DNA of 64,000 nucleotides from Meloidogyne chitwoodi (lineage: Eukaryota > Nematoda > Chromadorea > Rhabditida > Meloidogynidae): contig JACZZP010000012.1 of NCBI GenBank assembly GCA_015183035.1, positions 1,550,001-1,614,000 of the forward strand, given 5' to 3'. The notes beneath the pieces were generated by a model, which was given only the letters and a program-made list of their open reading frames with translations, searched no databases and had not been told where the DNA came from. Within the stretch, counting starts at the first letter, position 1, and the number at the start of each line of letters is the position of its first letter. A program made the position numbers and the translations under genes. Positions 1 to 12,420 of this stretch are shown here, one piece after another.

Positions 1-903
1 TTTTATTTAACCTTCAGTAATTGCTGTATTAAACTTATTTGAAAATCTAAAATCATCATAAGCTTCTTCAACTTCATTATTTTCTAATAAATTTTGATCC
101 AATTTATTTTTATCTATTGGAATCTCAATAATATTTAAATTTTCTGGTCTTATATCAAAATTGAAAGTTTGTCCATTTTCTTTACTATAGACAATCATAT
201 CCTTTTTTTAAAAATTTTAAATTAATTTTTAATATTACAATATTTTAATAAAATTAAAATACTTACCACAGCGTAATCTTCTGATAAAATTGAAGCAAGT
301 TTTACCTAAAAATTTTTTTTATTTATATTTTTATATTAAATGTTAGGATAAGATAATAAATTATAACAAACATTTAGAGGTAATTATTTATATATTTTTA
401 TATTTAATTTAATATAATTAACAAAATTATTTTAAATTTAGTTTAATTAAAATTTGTTAATATTGTGGTTAGATGGATTTTAATTAAAATAAAGTTAACT
501 GTCAGATTTTGAATCCCCTAATTTTTGTCCTTTTTTGATAGTTATTGTGTATTATTTAAAAAATATTTTTTAATTTTATTTACATTTAATTGAACATGCG
601 AGTAAAAATAATTGTCACAAATATATAAACCTCTTTTCTTTGATTTAATTTCTTTAATTTCAGAAGACTTTTCATAATCTACTTTTTCACTTTCTTCAAT
701 AATAAGTCCCTTTCCTTTACGTTTTCTTTCTTCATCAGAATTATATCCTTTTCTTTCTCCTCCTTCAAAACAACTACAACCAACACCTCTTTTATATCTT
801 CGAGAGATTACCTTTTCATTTTTTAAACATTTACATTTTCTTCCAAAAGAAATATTAATAAAAATAAAAAGAAAATTAAAATAATTAATTTATAATAATA
901 CAT
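1..903 (-). pseudogene. UGT copy A, 5' part only, frameshifted in exon 1
   Basis: This is the 5' portion of a UDP-glycosyltransferase gene that runs off the left edge. Exon 1 starts at ATG 903, exon 2 is near 305-270 (encodes a LASILSEDYAV-type peptide) and exon 3 is 200-7 (begins MIVYSKENGQ). Compared with copies B and F, exon 1 has about 10 nt missing within the signal-peptide codons (around 841-880). The frame shifts and hits a stop after about 26 codons, while the downstream frame still encodes the family's conserved parts (YKRGVGCSC, GLYICDNYFYSH). As written it cannot make a secreted UGT from this ATG. Its upstream flank (950-1080) resembles the inverted upstream flank of copy F. An assembly indel is the main alternative to a real lesion. 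Confidence 0.65.
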
Positions 904-2237
904 TTCTTTTAAAAAATAAATAAATATTTTAATAAATTTTATTAAATAAAAGTTAAAATTAATGAATTAATATTTTTATCAAATGAATTGGGCATTTGAG
1001 GAGGTAATAAAAGAATATTTAATAAATTCATATGCCAATATAAATTTAATAGAGAAAGATAAAATTAAATCAATTTAAATTTTTTATTAATTTAAAAAAA
1101 AAAAAAAGAGAAAGGGAAAACATAATTAAGAAGAGAGATAGAAAAAAATTTAAAAATTAAGGTGTATGTCCAATGGAAAATATTAAATTGAATAAAAATT
1201 TATTAATAAAGTAAAAATTAAATGTTATAATTAGAAAATAGTTAATTAATTTTAATTAAGGGAAAAGAGAGTAAATATTTATATTAAAAACCTCGGATAG
1301 TTAAGGGGAAAACACCGAAAAGATAAAACACTTTCTTAAAATTAAATTAACATCAAGTAATGACTCAAAAACAAAAAATGTCTTTATTAAGAGTTTTATG
1401 TATTTATTATTAAATAAAATAATTTATTACTTTATTATCTATTCAATGTTTTATCCCAACAAAGAAAATATATATTCAACTAAAAATAATTAATTTCCTA
1501 AAATAATTTTAATATTTATAGTAAAATATTTTATTAGTTATAACAAAGTTGATTTCTACCATTAATTTATGGCTTTTAATTTAGAGCTTCCAGATCTGCG
1601 GATTTATCCTCATTTTGTGGTTTTTAAGGATGTTGGATTATCGAAATATATTAAAGAAATTAAATAAGTAAAAATACAAAATAGTATAATTAAGTGTAGG
1701 TATTAACCTTCTTTTTTTGTTTAATTTAATTATAACAAAAAGTTAAAAAAAAAGTTAGACAGTAAAATTTATATAAATAAAAATAAATAAAAGAATTATA
1801 TGAATACAAATATATCTCAACAATTTAATTCCTCTGTTCTTAAATGATTTTTTTGTTAAAATTAAAGATAAATTAATTAAATCAGAGTTGCCATAATCAA
1901 ATTAATTTATTTTTTCTAAACAAAATTTTTCAATTTAAATATTAGGCAAACCTACACAAGAAATTCTTTAAGAATAATAAAAATTCACTTTTCTTCTTCT
2001 GTTCATCACAAAATTAATCTCTCCAATGACTTTGTTTAATCCCATTAAAAAATAAAAATAAATTAAATACCCAAATAGAGTTTCTATTTTTAAATAATTT
2101 TATTTAAATTTTGCATTTTATGGAGACATAAAGATAATTTAAAATTATAATAATTTAAAATAATAAAAACTCTATTTATTATACTCAAAATGTTTTAATA
2201 AAAAAAAGTTTTAAAATATCCAATCAATCTTTCCTTT
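904..2237. other. Intergenic, UGT copies A to B
   Basis: AT-rich and mostly non-coding. 950-1080 matches (inverted) the region upstream of UGT copy F at about 50,030-50,110. 1,700-2,040 matches (inverted) the region downstream of copy D at about 40,020-40,500, and also 5,800-6,150 directly. A 32-codon ORF at 1,570-1,668 (begins MAFNLELPDLRIYPHFVVF) is the only coding-like stretch and is unrecognised. Confidence 0.5.
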
Positions 2238-5200
2238 TCAATTACCACCAATAATTTTTGAAATATTTCCAAGAAATTGCTTTTTTCTTGACTTTCTTTT
2301 TTTTAAACCATTGAGAATTCTTTTTCTTAGATTTAAGACATTTTTTCGATAAATATTACTAAAAAGTAAAGTAAATTAATTTAATTTCTTTTAATTTAAA
2401 TTTACCCTTCTTCCATTAAAATATTTAAAGAATTTGGAAATTCTTCCATCATTTGTAAATTTACATATTTTCCAATATTTAAATGTTCAACAATTGATGA
2501 ATTGTACATTTGATCAGAAACATGTGGAATACAAAGCAAAGGAACACCAGCATACATTGCCTTTTAATAAATAAATAATTAAATAATTTTTTTCTTTTTT
2601 TTAGGAGAACTTTAAAATTAATATTAATTTTCAAGTCTCCCAATAAAAAAATGGAAAAAATGATCAAAATATATTTCTGGAAAATTTATAAAAAAATATA
2701 CCTATATAAAAAATATCTGATCTTATGGGTATTTTTAATTATTTAATAAAATAACCTCAGTTAAACTGTGTTGTCCACAATGTGAAATAAATAATTTTGT
2801 ATTTTCTTCAACTATAAAATAAAATTTTAATTAAAATAAATATAAGTAATTTGTTTAACTAGTGTTTCAAGAGACCTAACTAACCAAGAATCAACCCTTT
2901 TTTCAATATTTTTCTCAAATTCCCAGTCTCGTGAAACTAATAAAATTTAAAATAATTTTATACATAATATTTTTTGTTGATCTAAAAATTCTTCAGTTAT
3001 TTGTATATTATCAGAATATTGTTCTGGTACATCTTCTCTACTAATTCGTACTTTAAATGTACAATCTTCAAAATTAGAAAAATTGTTAAACATCATTTCA
3101 ACATCTTCAATTTCCAACCCTCCAGATATTGTAACTGTTCCAAATGAAACTAAAACAACACAAGAACGCTTAAAATATAATAATTTAATTAGAGGAGAAA
3201 TTTAATTATTAAGATAAATTTATTTTAATATTTTAATTAATGTTTAATTATTTTGAATAAATTTATCTCATTAAAAATATTAAATAATTTATTATTAAAA
3301 ATATTAATAAAAATAATTATTATTTATTTATACCTCATTATTATTTATTGTTTTAATATTTATATTTAAATCTTTATTTTCTTCAACATGAATACCACCA
3401 ATATAAACAATTTTTTTATTTAATGGAAATGTTTTAAATTTTCCAAGTGGATGTTGATTAACAAAATGATATTTAATATTTTTAAATAATTGAATAAAAT
3501 TTGAAGGCTTTTTATTTAAATAAATATTTTCTTCATTAAATAAATTGTTATAATAATTTAAATAATTTGTTTTAAAGTTATTTTTTGCAACTTCATTTAT
3601 TTCTTTATGATTATTTATATTTTCTTCATATCTTTCACTTCCTCTTTGCCAAATTTCTGCCCCTTCTCCCCAATCTCCAGGTAATGCTGTTGTAAATTCT
3701 TTAAAAAAAATTAAAAAAATTAAATTTTATTTTATCAAATCAGATAAGACTCATAAGCAGTGTTCAGAAATTTCCATTTTGTTTTTACTCGTACTTCGTA
3801 TTACGAATACTAATTTTAATACGAGCTTCAAAGCACTGCTCATAAGTTAAAACAAAATCAAAGGAAAATAAAAAAATATATATAAGGAAAGAAATTTAAA
3901 TAATTACAAGAAAAAAGTGAAATTTTACTATTTTCGGTTATAATTATTTTTTTAAAGGTTAAAATATTTTTTTTTAATTTTCTATCTAACCAGGAATATT
4001 AAAATGTGTAACATCAATTGGATTTCCTTCATTATTTATAAGAAATTGTAAATATTTTGGAAAAAATACAGAAGTTGAAACATTAAAAGTATTTTTAATT
4101 TTCAATTCATTAAAAACAGCAAAAGCACCAGCCATTGAAGAAAATTCAGCAATTCCAAAAGAATAATTTTGTTTTTTAAGATAATTATAAATGCCTACAT
4201 ATTCATTACCAATGTAGACTATTTGATTTGTTATTATTTCTTTAAAAATTATTATTAAATAAAATTAATTATTTTAAAATATTTATATAATATTAATTTA
4301 CTAGGATTGTTGTTTTCAATAAATAGGGGAGGACAACGTTTGTCTTATTTAACATTAAAAATTATTAAAACAATTTCTTAAGCTTTAGGTTTGTAAGGCA
4401 AGAATCTCTGAGAATCTCACATCTTATTATTAAATTTTATTCCTAATTATTAATTTAAATTATTATTTATTTTACCTTTATAAATTCCAACAAAAAAATG
4501 CTCATTTGACGTTATAAATCTTTCAAGTTCCATCTTAATTTCATTTTGATCAAAACGAGTTCTATTTATTGGTATATAAATTATTTGTAAATTTGTTACT
4601 CTAGAATATTTTACCCTTTCTTCTTTAGTATAAACAAGCATATCCTTAAAAAATAAAAGTAAATTTAATTATTTGAAATGATGAAATGTTTTATATTTTT
4701 AATTTTTATAGTCAAACATAAGACTAATTTTATAATAAAAATTATAAAAAATAAAACTAACCACTTGATATTTTTCTGATAAAATATTTGCAATTAATTT
4801 CTAAATTTTAAAATATTTATATTAAATTTAATTTAATAAAAATATTTAATTATTTATTTACATAAAAATTCAATGGTGAATAATAAAAATCATTGCAAAT
4901 TAGTAAAACTCTTTTTAATGCTTTAATCTCTTCAATTTCACCATAATTACTTCCTTCTCCATAATTTTCAGTAAAACTTTCAGAATCTTCTATTTCTTCA
5001 TCACCTGAAATTTCTTCTTCTTCATTTTCTTCAATCATAAGTCCCTTTCCTTTACGTTTTCTTTCTTTATCAGAATTATATCCTTTTTCTCCTCCTCCAA
5101 GACAACTACAACCAACACCTCTTTTATATCTTCGAGAGTCTCTTTCATCTTTAGGACATTTACATTTTCTTCCAAAAGAAATATTAATAAAAATTAATAA

Positions 5201-5242
5201 AAATAATAAGAAAATTAAAATAATTAATTTATAATAATACAT
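2238..5242 (-). CDS. UDP-glycosyltransferase, copy B (nine exons)
   Basis: A nematode-type UGT, expected to transfer sugar from a UDP-sugar to small lipophilic acceptors in the secretory lumen. Exons on the minus strand are approximately: 1, 5242-4860; 2, 4802-4764; 3, 4643-4475; 4, 4247-3994; 5, 3702-3334; 6, 3172-2970; 7, 2815-2758; 8, 2563-2400; 9, 2362-2238. Frames join without stops. Exon 1 has a signal peptide (MYYYKLIILIF start), then an insert rich in Cys, Lys and Glu with YKRG and KERKRKGKG. Exon 6 has the VSFGTVTISGGLE motif. Exons 7-8 carry the UGT signature (LFISHCGQHSLTE, then AMYAGVPLLCIP and a DQ). The C-terminus is very basic and has no membrane anchor. Its flanks pair it with copy D in inverted orientation. 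The family assignment is firm; the acceptor is unknown. Confidence 0.85.
3758..3838. mobile_element. 81-bp hAT-like MITE in UGT B intron 4
   Basis: Begins CAGTGTTC and ends AAGCACTG, and is flanked by a perfect 8-bp direct repeat CTCATAAG (3750-3757 and 3839-3846). CAGTG-type ends plus an 8-bp target duplication are the hallmark of hAT elements. The interior holds CGTACTTCGTA/TACGAG palindromic motifs like those at 12,480-12,600. It lies in the intron between exons 4 and 5 and does not disturb coding. Confidence 0.8.
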
Positions 5243-5600
5243 TTCTTCTAATAAATAAATAAAAATTAATTGTTTAAATATTTTAATTATTATTTTATTT
5301 AAAAAAAGAAGGAATTAACAAATAATCTATTTAGAAAAACTAATTTAATTTTATCTAATAAAATTATAAGTAATGAATAAAGTACTGACAAACTGTTGAG
5401 GAGAGGGATAACTAAATTTAAAAAATTTAAAGGGATGATATTTGCCTATCATATGCCAATCATTTTCCTATCATATGCCAATTTAAGAGAAATTAATTAA
5501 ATCAATTTTATTAATTTTTATTTTTCAATGAAAAAAAATTAAAAAGTAAAGCAAGAAAAAAAATTGCGAAGGGAAGGAAAACATTACTGATATGTAATAT

Positions 5601-5686
5601 CAGGGCTGGAGATCGTTCGGCTTTATGCGATACGATATAAAATCTTTAAAAAATAAGATACTTATACGATAGGTTCTCCAGCCCTG
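5601..5686. mobile_element. 86-bp TIR MITE
   Basis: Starts CAGGGCTGGAGA and ends TCTCCAGCCCTG, a perfect 12-bp terminal inverted repeat. The interior is also palindromic (CGATACGATA / TATACGATAGG). The flanks (TGTAATAT, GTACATAT) are similar but not an exact target duplication. Ends of CAGGG type suggest hAT. Confidence 0.65.
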
Positions 5687-5799
5687 GTACATATATTAGT
5701 TAAGATTTGTCATTCAAGTTAATATGCTGAGGTTTGTTTACCCTTTTCTTTCCAACTTTTCCATCTTTGGCCTGAAGGATCAGAGTCTGCCTTACAATA

Positions 5800-6150
5800 C
5801 TTAAATGTATTAACCTTCCTTTTATGTTTAATTTAATTAAATCAAAAAATTAAAAAAATTCGACAGTAAATTTATATAAATAAAAATAAATAAAGGAATT
5901 AGTATATGAACACAAATATATCTCAACAATTTAATTCCTCTTTTATAAAATAATTTTTTGTTTAAATTAAAGATAAATTAATAAACCCAAATAGAGTTGC
6001 CATAATTAAATTTATATACCTATTTTATTTTTTCTAAACAAAATTTTTTAATTTAAATATTAGGCAACCCTACACAAGAAAGTCTTTAAAAAATAATAAA
6101 AATCCACTTTTCTTCTTCTTCTGTTCATCACAAAATTAATCGCTCCAATG
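5800..6150 (-). repeat. Orphan UGT 3' end and flank (remnant of a lost copy)
   Basis: The reverse complement of about 5,820-6,150 matches the stretch running from the last codons of UGT D (about 40,010) through its 3' flank to about 40,500, and it matches 1,700-2,040 in direct orientation. No UGT exons lie next to it, because UGT C ends at 7,411 with a different flank. Homology stops abruptly at about 6,147, after which the plus strand encodes an unrelated ~35-codon open stretch (begins GDSGIFVEIQP) ending at a possible splice donor near 6,247. It reads as the scar of a deleted or recombined UGT copy. Confidence 0.5.
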
Positions 6151-6246
6151 GTGATTCTGGAATTTTTGTTGAAATACAACCTAATTCTTTAAGCATTGAT
6201 TTTCCTTTATTAGTTCCAATTGAAAATTTAAATAAAACAAATGAAG

Positions 6247-7410
6247 AGGTTTTTTTTCTTTAATACGAAATTAAAAACAAATTAATATAATATAATGACT
6301 CTAAATTTACCTTTTAAATATGAAAAAGAAATTAGTAATAAAATAAAAATAAAGAAGAAACAATAGATTGGTTGCCTACAGGCCCTCCGCAGGTACTCAA
6401 TTATACACAAGTTATATCGATATACTTTTATTCAGTGGGGTTAAACACAATATGTGAATTATTAACTGGGAACCTCTTAATGTGGAGAACATATACTTTA
6501 AATAGGGAAATCATATATTAGTCAGCATTCATGGAGAAAAAGTGAAGGAATAGTAAATTATTGATAGATATAATTAACAGAACGGGACAGGAAATGGATA
6601 TAACAATGCTCTTTCTTTTCGAGGGTTCCTTTTGGGCGCTAGATTAGGATTCTGCCTTACAATATTCAAAAAAATCTAAAAAGGGGTGCGACATTTGTGG
6701 ACCGACATTAAAGCAAAAAATAAGAAAAAAACACAAATATTAACATTTAATTTTTAATTTTATTAAAATTAAATGAGAAGATCAAAAATTTAATATTTTT
6801 ATTATAAATATTTTTAACTAAATTTTTAATAAAATTAATTTAATTAAATAAAAAATTTATCAAAAAAATAAATTTCAATAGGAATTAATTTTTTTATAAA
6901 AAATCCAACCAAAAAAAGAAAATTTAAAAATAAATATAAATTTAGTAAATATATTCTATTTTCTTTTCTCTTTTAATATATCTTCTTATTTCTTAGTTAT
7001 CCAATTGTTTTTCAATTTAAAACTTATATTTAAAATAAAATAAAAATATTAGAGTTGCTATAAAAATATATTACATATTTTTATAAAATATTTTCTATTT
7101 TTTTTATTTTTTTTTTGAGTAATAATTATAAAAATGGTGTTGAAATTATTGGTAGAATAAAGACTAATAATTTATAAATATTTAATTTATTCATTTAATA
7201 GCAACTCTATATAACCAATCACCCCATTTCTAATCCAAAATTTTAGGTTCTTTTCCTTTTTTCAGAAAAAAGTTATATTTCGGATAAAAATTTTGGACTT
7301 TTAAATTAAAAAGGAAATGAAGCTTCAATTCTATTTTGTTTTAATCCCAAAAATTAGAAAAATATTTAAAAATCCCAAAATTTTTCCTAAAAATCAAAAT
7401 CAATTAATTT
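6247..7410. other. Intergenic, upstream of UGT C stop
   Basis: No gene is seen. 6,683-6,720 (GACATTTGTGGACCGACATT) is a dispersed repeat also found at 44,464 and, inverted, at about 49,706-49,752. 7,150-7,410 matches, inverted, the 3' flank of UGT copy F (about 53,590-53,830), including the TTAGGTTCTTTTCCTTTTTT segment. Confidence 0.45.
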
Positions 7411-9951
7411 TTAATGACCAATAATTTGTTGAATCTTTTCAATAAAATTGTATTTTGCTGTGAAACAGTTGCGAAGATCACTATAAATTTTATCTCTAAG
7501 AGCAAATACTGCATTTTGATATTTACTAAAATAAATAATAATTTATTATTTTTTCTTTTAACTTACTCTTCGTTCATCATATTAGCAACAGCCTCTTCAA
7601 ATTCATTTTTAAAATTTTCATTTTTATCTTTTTTATCATAAATATCAATCCAAAATAAACTAACATAAATACCAATATTTAAATGTTCAACAAGAGAAGA
7701 ATTATAAAATTGATCACCAGAATTTGGAATACAAATTAAAGGAACACCTGCATATATTGCCTTAAATTAAATAAATTAATTAATAAAAAGTGAAAATCAA
7801 AGGAATACCTCTGTTATACTATTTTGTCCACAATGTGAGATGAAAAATTTTGTATTTGGATTAACTGAAATTTTAAAATATAAAATATTAAATTTTGACA
7901 TTATTATTTTAAGATGGCTAAATTATTGTCCAACTTAATTAAATGAAAAGAAAAGTTAATCATCACTTGTGTGATTATTTAATTAATATAAACTTTAATT
8001 TAAATAAATCTCAGGATAAATTTCATAGATTATTTTGATATTTTTGGAAATGCTCTATATATCCATCCCCAATGAGCTTATATATAACAGGTCCCATAAA
8101 GATGAGAATGATTATCAAAAAAAAACAATATGAAAATCATTTAGAAGACTAATGCTGTTGAAGTTTTTGTTTGAAGTTTAGGGACAGTCTTTTCTTATTA
8201 AGATTAATGTTAAATTAAATTAAAAATTATTACATAATATTTTTTGTTGTGAAACAAATTTATTTTTAATTTTTACATTTGTTGGACATATTTCTTTTGC
8301 ATTATAATTTTGACCAATTTTAAATATAAATTTGTAATTATTATAAAGTGCAAATATATTTAATATATTCTTTAATTCTTCAGAAGATAATCCTCCATCT
8401 AAATCAACTGTTCCAAATGAAACAAAAATAACATTCGGATGCTTAAAAAAAATAATTTAAAAGTTTAAAAATTATTAAAATTTTTAATTTATTTGATTTT
8501 ACTTCAATTTTTTCATTAAAAAAATATTCACTATCTTCTACAGTAATACCACCAATATAAACAAGTTTTTCATTCTCAGGATAATTCTCAAAATTTTCAT
8601 GTTTATTTTGATTAATAAAATGATATTTAATATTTTCATATAAATTTAATAAATAATCTTTTGGATATTTTTTATTTAATATTTTAGAAGCTTTTTCAAA
8701 TAATAATTTTCTTTCGGTTTTAATTGACTTTTTATGTTTTTTCAAAATTATTCCTATTTTTAGAAAATCAAAATAACATTCACCTTTTTCATTAAATTTC
8801 CAATCTTTTGGTTTTGTAAAAGTAAAATCTTTAAATATTTAAAATTAATTTATAATTTTCTTTAATTAAATATGATCAAAAAAGTTGTGATTTGTTTTTT
8901 AATTTATTTTAAAAAAATAGTATGATTGTCAGTATGAGAATTTAAAATAAACTTTAATTTTTTTACCAGGAATAACATTGCCAGTATTTTTAATATGTTC
9001 AATAATATCAATTCCAAGAAATTGTAAATGTGCAGGGAGGAATACAGAAGGATTAACATCAAAAGTATTTTCAATTCCCAATTCATTAAAAACAACAAAA
9101 GATCCAGCCATTTCAGAAAACTCAGCAATTCCAAAAGAATATTTTTGTTGTTTAAGAGAATCAAAAAATTCTTTGTTTGAAAATATTTCTTTAAAAATAA
9201 ATAAATAAATTTTAAAATTTTAACTAATAAATTTTATTTATAATCTCTTACCTTCAGTAATTGCAATATTAAACTCGTTTGAGACTCTAAAATAAAGATA
9301 CGCCTTTTCAACATTATTAGCTAATAAATTTTCATTTAATCGTTTTTTATTTATTGGAATCTCAATAATATTTAAATTGTCTGGATTTGTTGGTAATTTT
9401 AAATTTTGTCCATTTTGTTTACTATAGACAATCATATCCTTTTTTATTAATTTAAAATTAATTTACTCATATTTTAATAATAATTTAAAATACTTACCAC
9501 ATCGTAATGTTCTGATAAAATTAAGGCAAGTTTTAACTAAAAAATTATTAATTAAATTATTATATATTTATTTAATAAATATTCAAATAAATGGTAATAA
9601 CTTTAAATAACGTTTAGAACATATATTTAAGTTATTTTATTTAAAAAATATTTTTTATAAAATTGTTAATTATTATACATTTAATTGAACATGTGAGTAC
9701 CAATAATTATCACAAATATATAAAACTTTTTTCTTTAAATTATTTGATGATGAACTTTCTCCAATAATATTATCCTCTTGCAATAAATATTGTTGATATT
9801 CTTCAATATCTCTTTCTCTTCCAAAACAATTACAAAAACCTTCAAAACAATTACTACAACCTCTTTTATATCTACGTTGAATTTCTCCAATAGAAATATT
9901 AATAAAAATTAATAAAATAATTAAAATATAAATAATTAATTTATAATTCAT
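7411..9951 (-). CDS. UDP-glycosyltransferase, copy C (nine exons, intact)
   Basis: An apparently intact UGT. Minus-strand exons are approximately: 1, 9951-9683; 2, 9533-9495; 3, 9437-9250; 4, 9192-8970; 5, 8836-8505; 6, 8442-8240; 7, 7864-7811; 8, 7765-7565; 9, 7521-7411. Introns are GT-AG and mostly under 100 bp. Exon 1 encodes a signal peptide (MNYKLIIYILIILLIF), a short Cys-rich insert with RRYKRGCSNC, and the start of the N-domain (KKVLYICDNYWYSH). Exon 4 holds the acceptor-side segment (QKYSFGIAEFSEMAGSF), exon 6 HPNVIFVSFGTVDLDGG, and exons 7-8 the UDP-binding signature (FISHCGQNSITE, AIYAGVPLICIPNSGDQ). It ends QQIIGH with no C-terminal membrane helix, unlike typical animal UGTs, which predicts a soluble lumenal or secreted enzyme. 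Nearest paralog in the window is copy F. Confidence 0.87.
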
Positions 9952-11147
9952 TTTTCTTTCTAAAAATTAAATTTAATATTTTTATAAATTAAGAAGTATG
10001 TTTTATTTTAATTAAGAATTCATCAGAATCAGACAAGATTATCTAGACTTTTTCCATTCACAAACCGAAAAGAAAATAGAAAATCCTATTCCGAATTAAA
10101 AAAAATAAATTATCCGCTCGCATTAATTATTAACTTTTTAGTGCCACATTTTAAAAATTTAAAGTTTAGAATATTCTAATTAATTAATTAAAATAAAAAC
10201 ATTTATAGACATATAATGGAATTGAAACAGAGTTAATCTAAAAGAAAATAAATAAATTAATTAAAATTTAAATTCTTCAATTATTAATTAATTAGAGGAG
10301 AAATTAAGGAAAATTTAAAAAAAATTAAAGGGAAGAGAATGGCAATATTCGATTTCAATTTGACAACATTTACTTATAAAAATTGAATTTAATTGAGGAG
10401 AGAAAAAAAATTTATAATGGAAGGAGAAGCGTGCCAGGAAAAAAGGTCAGTGGAAAATAGGTCAGTGGAAATTTGGTCAGTGGAAAATAGGTCAGTACTA
10501 GGAAAATAGGTCAGTGGAAATTTGGTCAGTGAAGAAACAGTACAAAAAAATGAAAGAAAATACAAAAATACATGAAATTTTTTGTGCTTTTGATGTATTT
10601 GTGTTTTTGCCGCATTTTTGTGTTGTATTTTTGTTTTTTAATATACATTTTGGAAAAACACAAAAATGTATTTTTGAGTAAAAACAAAAAATACAAGAAA
10701 AATACATAAAAACACAAAAAACATGAAAAATACAAAAATACATAAAAACACAAAAACATGAAAAATACAAAAATACATAAAAAACACAAAAAACATGAAA
10801 AATACAAAAATACATAAAAAACACAAAAAACATGAAAAATACAAAAATACATAAAAAACACAAATACATTAATAACACAACATTTTTTCATGTATTTTTG
10901 TATTTTCTTACATGTTTTTGTACTGTTTCTTCACTGACCAAATTTCCACTGACCTATTTTCCACTGACCTATTTTCCGGGAGCCAGGAGAAGAGTTAATT
11001 GAGAATATAAATTTGAATAAAAATTTATTAAAGAAAAAATATTTAAAAGTTAAAATTAAATATTATATAAAAAACATTTTTTCATAAAAAAAAACAACAA
11101 TATATTTAAAATATTTAAATTTTTAAACAATTAAAAAATGATAAAAA
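9952..11147. other. Intergenic between UGT C and LRAT gene
   Basis: Upstream region of UGT C (AT-rich, no recognisable promoter motif) followed by the TIR element at 10,438-10,978. The long minus-strand open frames at 10,498-10,891 are a by-product of the repeat and not genes. Confidence 0.5.
10438..10978. mobile_element. TIR element with internal minisatellite
   Basis: An inverted repeat of about 48 bp faces inward: left 10,501-10,548 and right 10,915-10,962 (…TTTGGTCAGTGAAGAAACAG… and its complement). Outer arms repeat GGTCAGTGGAAAATA/T units several times. The centre (about 10,690-10,865) is a tandem array of a roughly 36-bp unit made of ACATGAAAAATACAAAAAT and ACATAAAAAACACAAA. No transposase frame. 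A non-autonomous element, or a palindromic satellite seed, of unknown superfamily. Confidence 0.7.
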
Positions 11148-12082
11148 TTAATAAATTTTAAATAAATTAAAAAAATAGACTTGAGGACTTTTTGCTTTGC
11201 CATATTTACACCAAGTTGCAAAATGTTCACAATTCCATGTCCAAAGACGATATTCACGTTTTCCTAACTATAAATTAATAAATTAATAAATTATTTTAAA
11301 AAACTTGTATCTTTGCTCTTTCAGCTATTTCATCACCATTAAATTTAGATTTTCCAAATATTTTTTCCATATTATCTATCCACCATTTTCTATTATTTCC
11401 ACTATCACGAAAATCTTCCATTGTCCAAATAAATATTCCACCACCTGTTTTTAAATTACTAATCATTTTTGGCCATTCACGTAAATTAGGTTTATGACTT
11501 TTTGAATCATCTGAACAAAAATTATGAATAACTGTATGTTTTCCAATTCCAATTGTTTCTCCAATATAAATACCTCTATGCTTAAAAATTAAAATAAATA
11601 TATTTATTCACTCTTAAAGTGATGTTTCCCTTCTTATTAAAGAGATATACCAATATCTATTTCTTAAAGATAGGGGTTATTCCTTAGACATTTTTGAGTA
11701 TATACCTATATTTATTAGAGATTATTTTAACGAAAACCATTTTCTTTTATTCTTTACTTTTGTTTCCTTAAATCAAGAAAGTCTCTGGAGAGGTAATAAA
11801 ATAAAATAAAAAGTTAAGTAATTATTGAGGTTATCTGTCTAATTCAATTTATTAAAATATTGTTTAAGATATAATTTTAATTTTAAAAATTCTCAATTTT
11901 ATTTAAAAATATTCGGAATATAATTAATTTTATTGAAAAAAGAACTTACAATAACATTTTTAACTCCAGCACTCATTTTACAAGCAACTAAGTCTCCAAC
12001 TTTTAAATTGTCAAATTCTAAATAAATAAATAATTAATTTAAATAAAAATAAATAATTAATTATTATTTTAATTTTACCCAT
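11148..12082 (-). CDS. LRAT-domain (NlpC/P60-like) protein
   Basis: Four exons on the minus strand: 12082-12079, 12017-11950, 11580-11305 and 11267-11148, giving about 155 aa in one frame. LRAT-family proteins are thiol acyltransferases or phospholipases with a permuted papain-like fold. The signature is clear: FDNLKVGDLVACK at the N-terminus, HRGIYIGE carrying the first His, a second His at KHTVIHNF, and the catalytic-Cys block WNCEHFATWCKYG near the C-terminus. No obvious transmembrane helix follows the Cys block, unlike mammalian HRASLS proteins. Length is typical for the domain alone. Part of the gene (exons 1-2 and flank) is duplicated at 33,412-33,915. The function is inferred from motif only; the substrate is unknown. 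Confidence 0.82.
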
Positions 12083-12420
12083 TAAAAAAAACAATTTTCA
12101 GCAAAAAATAAAAAGAATTATTTTTAATATTTTTATCAAGTTTTAAATTTAATGATTGGAAAATGACAGAGAAAATATTAAAATAATTTTTTTTAATTTT
12201 ATTTTAGAGTTGGGGAGTTCTCAACTCTTTAAAATTAATTACAACGTATTTGGGTAATTAATTATTTTTTATTTTTATAATAAATTAATTAAAAAATATT
12301 TTTTGAAAAAATTTATAATTTATTGAAGCTTTTGAAAACTTAAATTTTAAGAAAAATTTAATTAAATAAAATAGTGTTGTTAACTTTTGAATAGATAAAA
12401 AAATAAATAATTTAAATAGC
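11812..12420. repeat. Direct duplication shared with 33,412-33,915
   Basis: Includes LRAT exon 2 plus its 5' flank. Nearly identical sequence recurs in the same orientation at 33,412-33,915, about 21.6 kb away, with the stretch equivalent to about 12,082-12,190 missing there. The two copies bracket the Polinton and its neighbours. Confidence 0.75.

Noticed and set aside
7414..7641. 75-codon plus-strand frame beginning MTNNLLNLF
   Set aside because: Antisense to the last two exons of UGT copy C.
10498..10891. Three long overlapping minus-strand open frames rich in Phe, Cys, Val, Tyr and Met
   Set aside because: They are translations of the 36-bp tandem array in the TIR element; repeated FCIFHVFCV units reflect DNA repetition, with no start context or splice structure.
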